This document shows positions 1 to 5,146 of a stretch of 7,334 nt of DNA, in pieces; position 1 is the stretch's first letter, and each line of letters begins with the position of its first letter. Source of the stretch: Bacteroidota bacterium. Lineage in GTDB: Bacteria; Bacteroidota; Bacteroidia; B-17B0; Aurantibacillaceae. The translations under genes and the position numbers were made by a program. The DNA lies in the NCBI GenBank assembly GCA_025360565.1, contig JANYBY010000389.1, positions 1-7,334 of the forward strand, in the 5' to 3' direction. The notes under the pieces are model-generated. The model ran no database searches. It saw only the letters and a program-made list of their open reading frames with translations, and was not told the DNA's origin.

Positions 1-35
1 CTGTTAATTTATTGAGATGTAAATTACATTTCATT

Positions 36-1343
36 TTATTTTCTTAAAGAATTTATTTTTTTGTAACCAATTAACTGATCGTAATAAGTGCCCAATTTGC
101 GATGGTAAACTAAAATATTATAATCGTTCTCTGTTTCCCAATGGCTTCCGTCAAGAACAGTTTCATCTCCACCCTTTTTTGTATCACTACTCAACACGAT
201 CTCATAATTATAATAACCTTGTTTTAAATACAGTTGCGCTTCGTAACCAAAACGTTTATAATTATAGGTCATTTTACTTTTTTTATTCATTCGCCAATCC
301 GTTAGTTTCCCTAACACATAAAAATTACCGCCGGTTTCGGGGGTTGAATAGGGAAGAAAAAAATCAACATAAATATAATCTGCTTCAATATCCTGATTAC
401 CGTTAGAGTCACGGTTCTTTATTAAAAAACTCCCGTTAAAATCGGGATAATACAAATAAGGTTTTGTGCTCCTGATCTCTTCGGGATAGAGAACAATATG
501 ATTTTTTAAATTCTCATCGCGATAGATCTCTTTTACTTTTTCGGTAAAAAATTTCATCGAACGAATATCAAAATACCTGAACTCCTTACCACCGGTGAAT
601 GTGCTGGCATCATCCAAAGAATACGTTAACTGATTATTTCCCAAAAAAGTGGGTTTAATATTTGTTACCGCATTATCCCATCGATTATTTTGGGTAATGG
701 TAACTTTAAGATCATTGAAAGGATTTGTAATATCGTAACCGGCGTAGCCAATACTAAAATCAATGTGTTGTTTGGCAAACTGATCATCATCGCCCGAAGT
801 TTGCCTGAACGTGTGTGCGACGGAAACCTTGTTATCATACACTAAAATACGGCGACTTAAAACCAGATCTTCTTTTTTATTATTCACATAAACATAAGCT
901 ACATAATTTCCGCTTTTGGTAAAAGTTAAACTTTGGGTTGGAAATAAAAGTGAATAGTGTGTGTACTTTTGCAACGTATTCATTGAATAAGAAAAATTAA
1001 TAAAATTCAGATCAAAGTATCCGCTTAAATATTCGCTCACCATCAAATCGCTCGGTGTCCAATCGGCATTGCAATGCACAAAGGTAACGGTGTATCTTTT
1101 TTGATCCGAATCCAGATCGTCAAAACTTAATTCAATTTGTTCGCCGCTGTTTAAATTAATAATGGGCGCGGCATAATCCCAACTCGACTCGTGAATTTGA
1201 ACTGTTTTTATGGAAGGCTTATAAATATAATCGTCGTACCTTAAAACATTATCATTCACATAATCGTCATCTGCTACCGCCACCGTTTGCGAAAAAAAAG
1301 CCGATGAAGTGATTAAAATAAGAATAACTAAAAGCGGTTTCAT
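36..1343 (-). CDS. Type IX secretion system plug protein (DUF5103 family)
   Basis: This encodes a 435-residue exported protein of the DUF5103/T9SS plug family. In Flavobacterium the plug binds the periplasmic face of the giant outer-membrane translocon SprA and seals its channel when no substrate is engaged (family knowledge). Family landmarks visible here are ELSFDDL (residues 71-77), HCNADW (90-95), EYLSGYF (104-110), a SYSMNTLQKYTHY stretch (118-130), SGNY (144-147), EFRYFDIRS (254-262), and a C-terminal ETENDYNILVYHRKLG stretch (403-418) followed by YDQLIGY (421-427). The region FYVLGKLTDW to about 385 looks like a beta-sandwich. I chose the ATG at 1343 because it puts a signal peptide right at the N-terminus (K2, hydrophobic core 4-17, possible cleavage after AVA at residues 22-24). 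The frame stays open upstream to a GTG at 1388, but that would add 15 residues ahead of the signal peptide. No other T9SS gene is adjacent. Confidence 0.88.
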   Translation of the reverse strand: MKPLLVILILITSSAFFSQTVAVADDDYVNDNVLRYDDYIYKPSIKTVQIHESSWDYAAPIINLNSGEQIELSFDDLDSDQKRYTVTFVHCNADWTPSDLMVSEYLSGYFDLNFINFSYSMNTLQKYTHYSLLFPTQSLTFTKSGNYVAYVYVNNKKEDLVLSRRILVYDNKVSVAHTFRQTSGDDDQFAKQHIDFSIGYAGYDITNPFNDLKVTITQNNRWDNAVTNIKPTFLGNNQLTYSLDDASTFTGGKEFRYFDIRSMKFFTEKVKEIYRDENLKNHIVLYPEEIRSTKPYLYYPDFNGSFLIKNRDSNGNQDIEADYIYVDFFLPYSTPETGGNFYVLGKLTDWRMNKKSKMTYNYKRFGYEAQLYLKQGYYNYEIVLSSDTKKGGDETVLDGSHWETENDYNILVYHRKLGTYYDQLIGYKKINSLRK

Positions 1344-1349
1344 TTTATT

Positions 1350-1357
1350 CAAAATTA
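1350..1357 (-). promoter_or_regulatory. Possible -7 box for the plug gene
   Basis: Read on the minus strand this is TAATTTTG, an exact fit to the Bacteroidota -7 consensus TAnnTTTG, but it ends only six bases before the plug ATG at 1343. If used, the mRNA would be leaderless or nearly so. There is no clear TTG about 19-22 bases upstream. A looser alternative, TATAGGGTTTG, lies just upstream with one extra spacer base. The call is weak. Confidence 0.25.
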
Positions 1358-1425
1358 AACAAACCCTATACCTTAAACGAAAAATCACGCATAAATATTG
1401 CTAAAAAATTTATAACTTTTTGAAA

Positions 1426-1480
1426 CATATTAGGTATATAAGGTCATTTAAGAGCGATCTTACTTATATGAACTAATATG
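1426..1480. other. Nested imperfect hairpin of unknown function
   Basis: The outer arm CATATTAG (1426-1433) is complementary to CTAATATG (1473-1480). After a small internal loop, ATATAAG (1436-1442) pairs with CTTATAT (1463-1469). After a one-sided six-base bulge (1443-1448), TAAGA (1449-1453) pairs with TCTTA (1458-1462) around a GCGA loop. That makes 20 base pairs in 55 bases. A further CCTTATAT (1482-1489) could compete for the same inner arm. It lies 45 bases past the plsY stop and about 80 bases before the plug start. It could be a plsY terminator, but the minus-strand tail is only TTTC. Other possibilities are an mRNA-stability stem, a protein-binding palindrome or a dispersed extragenic repeat. 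Nothing else is evident in the 181-base gap. Confidence 0.5.
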
Positions 1481-1524
1481 CCCTTATATGGTTATAAAAT
1501 AAATGTTTGAGAATGGAGGGAATA

Positions 1525-2148
1525 TTATTTGCTTTTTGCGGCAAACAGTTCAATTTTGCTTTCTTGTTTATTAAGCATACGCTTAATGTTTTTACGATGG
1601 GTGATAACAAGAAGAACCGCTACAACTATTGAGAAAGCGGTTAAAATCGGTAGCGGACTACCCAAAAATAAATTTAAAATAATGGGAAAAGAAATCCCTG
1701 CAAGCATTGATGACAGTGAAACGATACGGGTTGAAAATAATGTGATCAAAAACACACAAAGCGCCAAACAAGTGGCAACCGGTAAAATGCAAATTACAAT
1801 GCCTAAAATGGTGGCAACCCCTTTACCACCTCTGAACCCGGCAAAAACCGGAAAAATATGGCCTACCAAAACCGCTACCCCTAAACCTAACTGTAAATTG
1901 GTAAATTGAAAACTTTCGGGCGAATAGATACTGGTATAAGCTAAAGATACCCCGGCGCTTCCTTTTAAAATATCGAGAATTAGTACCGGAATGCCTGCGC
2001 CTTTGCCTAAAACCCTAAAAGTATTTGTAGCCCCTGCGTTTCCTGAACCAAATTCGCGAACATCAATGCCATAAAATCGTTTACCTATCCAAACCGCAGT
2101 GGGAATGGAGCCGATTAAATAAGCTAAGGTTATGTAAACAGGTATCAA
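1525..2148 (-). CDS. plsY: Glycerol-3-phosphate acyltransferase PlsY
   Basis: This 207-residue inner-membrane enzyme transfers an acyl group from acyl-phosphate to glycerol-3-phosphate, giving lysophosphatidic acid, the first step of membrane phospholipid synthesis; PlsX normally supplies the acyl-phosphate. All three cytoplasmic signature loops are present: GSGNAGATN (residues 34-42, glycine-rich motif 1), GHIFPVFAGFRGGKGVAT (96-113, motif 2 with the GGKG core) and THRKNIKR (183-190, motif 3). Hydrophobic helices separate them, and length and order match the family. The start codon is TTG (2146-2148): an in-frame TAA lies two codons upstream and no ATG precedes the first helix, while the TTG start gives the usual short lead to LIGSIPT. 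It is separated from gdhA by a terminator and has its own candidate -7 box, so it is probably transcribed alone. Confidence 0.95.
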   Translation of the reverse strand: MIPVYITLAYLIGSIPTAVWIGKRFYGIDVREFGSGNAGATNTFRVLGKGAGIPVLILDILKGSAGVSLAYTSIYSPESFQFTNLQLGLGVAVLVGHIFPVFAGFRGGKGVATILGIVICILPVATCLALCVFLITLFSTRIVSLSSMLAGISFPIILNLFLGSPLPILTAFSIVVAVLLVITHRKNIKRMLNKQESKIELFAAKSK

Positions 2149-2184
2149 CGTTTTTTAAATGTTAAATTGTTAAAATGCTAATAA

Positions 2185-2192
2185 CAAATCTA
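2185..2192 (-). promoter_or_regulatory. Candidate plsY promoter (-7 box)
   Basis: The minus strand reads TAGATTTG, an exact match to TAnnTTTG, 36 bases upstream of the TTG start. The run of T residues further upstream is rich in TTT but lacks a TTG at the ideal spacing (the nearest TTG is 14 bases away). Predicted transcription would begin near 2178, just past the gdhA terminator, leaving a leader of about 30 bases. Confidence 0.5.
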
Positions 2193-2207
2193 AAAATTAT
2201 TTTAAAC

Positions 2208-2251
2208 AAAAAAAACAGCTAAACCATAATTTTATTAAAGTTTAACTGTTT
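2208..2251 (-). terminator. Intrinsic terminator of gdhA
   Basis: On the minus strand, AAACAGTTAAAC (2251-2240) pairs with GTTTAGCTGTTT (2224-2213): 12 pairs including one G-U wobble, with a 15-base loop. The stem runs into an unbroken tract of eight T residues (2215-2208). The same site read on the plus strand would have a C-A mismatch instead of the wobble and no T tract, so it is oriented for gdhA. The hairpin starts 20 bases after the gdhA stop codon. Confidence 0.85.
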
Positions 2252-2271
2252 GAAAATTAATTAATTAACAA

Positions 2272-3546
2272 TTAATAAGAGCCTTTTAGCTTAACGCCTT
2301 GCTCAATTCTTTGTAAAGCCGAAATATAAGCCCCAATGCGCATGCTGGTTTTAAAAGTGGTTGCATTGTTCCAAACATTTTCAAAAGCCAGTTCCATTTT
2401 AATATCGTGCTTTGTATTTACCTCTTCTTCGGACCAGTAATACCCCGCCTTATTTTGAACCCACTCAAAATAACTTACGGTAACACCGCCGCTGTTGGCT
2501 AAAATATCGGGAACGCAAATAATTTTTTTCTCGTTAATAATATGGTCTGCTTCCGGCATGGTTGGTCCGTTTGCGCCTTCAACAATTAGTTTTGCCTGAA
2601 TTTTTGAAGCATACTCTTCGGTTATAACATTTTGTAAAGCTGCCGGAACCAAAACATCGCATTTACAAAGTAATAACTGATCATGTGCAATTTCGGTTGC
2701 GCCGGTAAAGCCCTTTAAAGTGCCTTTATTTTTTGCCGAAAAATCGAGCGCATCCTTAATATTTATTCCTTTTTCGTTATAAAAAGAAGCCGTATGATCG
2801 CCGATACCCACAATTTTAATTCCTTTTTCAGATAATAAACGAGCAGCGTGCGAACCAACATTACCAAAGCCTTGCACCACAGCGCAAACATCAGTCGGTT
2901 TTAGGTTCATTTTTTTAAGAGCAGCTAAGGTGTTAACCATTACACCACGACCGGTTGCAGCATCTCTGCCTAATGAGCCGCCAATTGCAATTGGTTTACC
3001 TGTAATAACACCCGGAGAATCATCTCCTGTAACTTTATTAAATTCATCTAAGATCCACGCCATTTCGCGGCCACTTGTACCCATATCTGGAGCCGGAATA
3101 TCGCGGTTTACGCCAAAAACATCTTTCATTGCTTTGGCATAAGCACGGCTTAATCTTTCCAATTCGCCAACACTCATTGCCCGCGGGTCGCACTTAATGC
3201 CACCTTTTGCACCACCGTATGGCAAATTTGCAACAGCGCACTTAAAACTCATCCAAGCAGCAAGGGCTTTCACTTCGTCCGCATTAACATCTAAAGCATA
3301 ACGAATACCGCCTTTACTTGGGCCAAGGTGAGTACTGTGCACGGTGCGATAACCTTCAAAAACCTCAATTTTACCGTTATCCATTACAACAGGTAAACTT
3401 ACTTTAACTTCTTTTTTGGGGTTACGTAAAACCTTAGTTACTTCTTCACTAAGGTTCATTAATTTGGCGGCCACATCTAATCGGGCCAATACAGCTTCAA
3501 ACATACTATCGTGTGCCTGAGGTGCATTTACTGTTTGTGTCGACAT
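2272..3546 (-). CDS. gdhA: Glutamate dehydrogenase, hexameric type
   Basis: This 424-residue cytoplasmic enzyme interconverts glutamate with 2-oxoglutarate plus ammonia. Its length and sequence resemble the catabolic NAD-type enzymes (Bacillus RocG/GudB size class). By eye alignment with Clostridium symbiosum GDH, the key residues are all present with identical spacing: K78 in SKGGIR, K102 in FKCAVANLP, catalytic K114 in PYGGAKGG, and D154 in PAPDMGT. S358 in GGVTVSYFEW matches the serine that binds the gamma-carboxylate, favouring glutamate over branched-chain amino acids. The Rossmann fingerprint GFGNVG is at 226-231, with an acidic D250 near the end of the next strand, consistent with NAD but not decisive. 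The ATG at 3546 follows a promoter with a short leader and no Shine-Dalgarno. It is divergent from a small membrane protein gene and ends in its own terminator, so it is probably monocistronic. Confidence 0.95.
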   Translation of the reverse strand: MSTQTVNAPQAHDSMFEAVLARLDVAAKLMNLSEEVTKVLRNPKKEVKVSLPVVMDNGKIEVFEGYRTVHSTHLGPSKGGIRYALDVNADEVKALAAWMSFKCAVANLPYGGAKGGIKCDPRAMSVGELERLSRAYAKAMKDVFGVNRDIPAPDMGTSGREMAWILDEFNKVTGDDSPGVITGKPIAIGGSLGRDAATGRGVMVNTLAALKKMNLKPTDVCAVVQGFGNVGSHAARLLSEKGIKIVGIGDHTASFYNEKGINIKDALDFSAKNKGTLKGFTGATEIAHDQLLLCKCDVLVPAALQNVITEEYASKIQAKLIVEGANGPTMPEADHIINEKKIICVPDILANSGGVTVSYFEWVQNKAGYYWSEEEVNTKHDIKMELAFENVWNNATTFKTSMRIGAYISALQRIEQGVKLKGSY

Positions 3547-3576
3547 AAGTAAATTTTAGTTTTGTTAGCTGGGCGT

Positions 3577-3606
3577 CAAAGTTAACCAAATTAATTAATA
3601 TACCAA
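3577..3606 (-). promoter_or_regulatory. gdhA promoter (Bacteroidota type)
   Basis: The minus strand carries TAACTTTG (3584-3577), an exact TAnnTTTG -7 box, with a TTG -33 element (3606-3604) separated by 19 bases, within the expected spacing. Transcription should begin near 3570, giving a leader of roughly 25 bases to the gdhA ATG. The -33 TTG lies inside one copy of the 14-bp repeat described separately. Confidence 0.72.
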
Positions 3607-3660
3607 TCTAAAACCCAATAAGTAGATATAACGTTTTTTAGCGTCGATTAATGTACCAAT
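3594..3660. repeat. 14-bp direct repeat pair in divergent promoter region
   Basis: ATTAATATACCAAT (3594-3607) and ATTAATGTACCAAT (3647-3660) differ at one base and start 53 bp apart, about five helical turns. The first copy covers the -33 element of gdhA; the second abuts the -7 box of the rightward gene. The placement suggests an operator for a regulator acting on one or both genes, but AT-rich chance similarity is possible. Confidence 0.45.
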
Positions 3661-3662
3661 AC

Positions 3663-3670
3663 TAGGTTTG
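3663..3670 (+). promoter_or_regulatory. Candidate promoter (-7 box) of membrane protein gene
   Basis: TAGGTTTG matches TAnnTTTG exactly and lies 22 bases upstream of the ATG at 3693. No TTG occurs at the right distance; the T-rich GTTTTTTAG near 3633-3641 is the only -33 candidate. Predicted transcription begins near 3677 with a leader of about 15 bases. Confidence 0.5.
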
Positions 3671-3692
3671 AATGCTTAATTTTATTGAATAA

Positions 3693-4163
3693 ATGGCCGA
3701 GTTTCTTAAAATTTTAACAGTCATCTTGTTCTGCTCCTTCTTCTTTAGCAAGTTGGGTATGCCTGCCGCTGTTATTTTGTTTAAATTTAATTTTATAAAG
3801 GTGTTTATTGTTAGTTGTATTGGCGGTATTGGCGGCGCTATTTTTTATGTTTACTTAAGCGCATCACTGTTAAAATGGTGGAATAATTATAAACACAAAA
3901 AATTTACGCAGGTAAAAAAACCGCATTTTACAAAAAGCAATCGGCGAATTATTCGCATAAAAAACAGGTTTGGTTTAACCGGCATAGCTATTTTAGCGCC
4001 CATTATTTTATCTATTCCTCTTGGCGCTTTTTTGGGAGAACGATTTTATAAAAAGAAATCGAAAGTGATCGCCTACATGAGCGTAACGGTTATGGCCACA
4101 AGCGTGGTATTTTATTTTATTTATTATTTATTTTACGATCAGTTAAAAGGATGGCTTTTTTGA
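3693..4163 (+). CDS. Small multi-pass membrane protein, function unknown
   Basis: I do not recognise this 156-residue protein with confidence. It appears to have four hydrophobic segments, at about residues 5-30, 35-61, 94-115 and 126-148. A strongly basic loop (62-93, many K and R) between segments two and three is expected to be cytoplasmic. The second segment has a glycine-rich CIGGIGGAI stretch. The third begins RFGLTGIAILAPIILSIPLG, with prolines inside the helix. That arrangement faintly recalls the small multidrug export family (PF06695) or DedA/VTT proteins, but the resemblance is by eye only. The ATG at 3693 follows a good -7 box, and codon use looks like the neighbouring genes, so it is very likely a real gene. 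It is divergent from gdhA and followed by a repeat-filled gap. Confidence 0.75.
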   Translation: MAEFLKILTVILFCSFFFSKLGMPAAVILFKFNFIKVFIVSCIGGIGGAIFYVYLSASLLKWWNNYKHKKFTQVKKPHFTKSNRRIIRIKNRFGLTGIAILAPIILSIPLGAFLGERFYKKKSKVIAYMSVTVMATSVVFYFIYYLFYDQLKGWLF

Positions 4164-4167
4164 CAAT

Positions 4168-4198
4168 GAGTATTGAGTACAGAGTATTGGGTATTGAG
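4168..4198 (+). repeat. Period-7 GAGTATT tandem array
   Basis: Four units in exact seven-base register: GAGTATT (4168), GAGTACA (4175), GAGTATT (4182), GGGTATT (4189), then a partial GAG. It begins four bases after the stop codon of the membrane protein gene. Such heptamer arrays are extragenic; the function is unknown. Confidence 0.75.
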
Positions 4199-4204
4199 AC
4201 GAGA

Positions 4205-4229
4205 TGGATAAGGGGCTCAACCTCATCCA
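4205..4229. other. Short hairpin between the two repeat arrays
   Basis: TGGATAAGG (4205-4213) pairs with CCTCATCCA (4221-4229) apart from one A-C mismatch, around a seven-base loop. On the minus strand that mismatch becomes a G-U wobble. No T tract follows on either strand, so it is not a standard terminator, although it is the only stem after the membrane protein gene. Confidence 0.4.
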
Positions 4230-4230
4230 A

Positions 4231-4293
4231 ATTCGTACATTCGTATTAATTCGTAATTCGTAGCAATTCAAATTCGTAGATCTAAAATTCGTA
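4231..4293 (+). repeat. ATTCGTA interspersed repeat cluster
   Basis: Six exact copies of ATTCGTA start at 4231, 4239, 4249, 4256, 4272 and 4287, with a degenerate ATTCA at 4266. Offsets are 8, 10, 7, 16 and 15, so this is a clustered rather than strictly tandem repeat. The last copy ends eight bases before the HAD gene ATG. No TAnnTTTG box occurs in 4164-4301, so the cluster sits where the HAD promoter and leader would be expected. Confidence 0.75.
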
Positions 4294-4301
4294 CTTCATA
4301 A

Positions 4302-4991
4302 ATGTATAAGGGTGTAAAACATATCTTCTTCGATCTTGATGATACACTTTGGGATTTTGAAAAAAATTCGGGCATTGTGCTTGAGCAATTATTTACCGAA
4401 TATAATTTAAGCCAAAAATTAAAAACCGATTACAACGCGTTTCATTCTGCCTACAAAGAAACGAACCTCGCGTTTTGGAGTCGCTATTATAAACAACAAA
4501 TTAATAAACAGTATTTACGCAACAACCGTTTTCACGAAACATTTAAAAAATTTGCGTATGATAATTATGAGGAGAACTTGGAAATTACCGAACAATATCT
4601 TTCGCGCGCTCCGCATGGCAAACATTTAAAGAATGGCTGTTTGGAAGTTTTAGATCACCTGAAACCAAATTATCATTTACATATTATTACAAACGGCTTT
4701 AAAGAAATTCAGCATATTAAAATGCACAACACCGGTTTAAAAAATTATTTTAAAAACATTATCATCAGCGAAGAGCATAACCTTACCAAACCAAATCCAA
4801 AAATTTTTCGCCTGGCCGAAAAACTTGCCAATTGTAACAAAGAAGAATGCGTGATGATAGGAGATAGTTTGGAAAGCGATATTGAAGGTGCCCTTGGCGC
4901 GGGATGGAAAGCCATTTGGTTAACCGACAGAACCGATAAAAAAGACATCCACCAAATACAACACTTGTATCAATTAAAGGAATTTTTCTGA
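4302..4991 (+). CDS. yjjG: HAD-family nucleotidase, YjjG type
   Basis: This 229-residue cytoplasmic HAD phosphatase resembles E. coli YjjG, which removes phosphate from non-canonical pyrimidine nucleotides and some nucleoside monophosphates. All four HAD motifs are present: FFDLDDTLWDF (D11 nucleophile, D13 acid/base), IITNGF (T130), K163 in LTKPNPKIF, and GDSLESD (D188, D193) for magnesium. The ITNG, ISEE and GDSLESDI stretches and the overall length match YjjG. The cap domain lies at about residues 17-100. The true substrate cannot be read from sequence, as HAD enzymes are promiscuous. The ATG at 4302 is directly preceded by the ATTCGTA cluster, with no Shine-Dalgarno and no recognisable promoter; it may be read through from the upstream membrane protein gene, 138 bases away. 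A GAATTTT/AAAATTC stem overlaps the stop codon but has no T tract. Confidence 0.85.
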   Translation: MYKGVKHIFFDLDDTLWDFEKNSGIVLEQLFTEYNLSQKLKTDYNAFHSAYKETNLAFWSRYYKQQINKQYLRNNRFHETFKKFAYDNYEENLEITEQYLSRAPHGKHLKNGCLEVLDHLKPNYHLHIITNGFKEIQHIKMHNTGLKNYFKNIIISEEHNLTKPNPKIFRLAEKLANCNKEECVMIGDSLESDIEGALGAGWKAIWLTDRTDKKDIHQIQHLYQLKEFF

Positions 4992-5146
4992 AAATTCATG
5001 CAGGGTTCTATAGCTTAGATATTCATTTTGAACTAACGTTAAATGGGGGATTTAATAAAAGTTTTCATTAATGCTTCACTGTTATTCACAAGGCTTTGCG
5101 TACTGGATAATTTGGTTTAAATTCACACCCATTAAAAGTTTTTAAC

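Noticed and set aside
14..32. Palindrome ATGTAA-A-TTACAT just after the plug gene stop codon as a terminator
   Set aside because: There is only one central base, so the RNA stem must open to form a loop, and no T tract follows within the window on the minus strand.
1344..1388. Longer plug protein starting at GTG 1388
   Set aside because: It would place 15 extra residues before a textbook signal peptide; ATG 1343 is the better start.
1529..1909. 126-codon plus-strand frame opposite plsY
   Set aside because: It is antisense to all PlsY signature motifs and has no family resemblance, so it is a shadow frame.
4231..4293. CRISPR array
   Set aside because: Repeats are only seven bases with irregular 0-9 base gaps, and no cas genes are nearby.
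4980..4997. GAATTTT/AAAATTC stem overlapping the HAD stop codon as a terminator
   Set aside because: The stem is almost pure AT with a four-base loop and no following T run, so it would be weak.
5100..5125. GGATAATTTGG as a peptidase promoter
   Set aside because: It does not fit TAnnTTTG (AT in place of TA) and the nearest upstream TTG is only about nine bases away.
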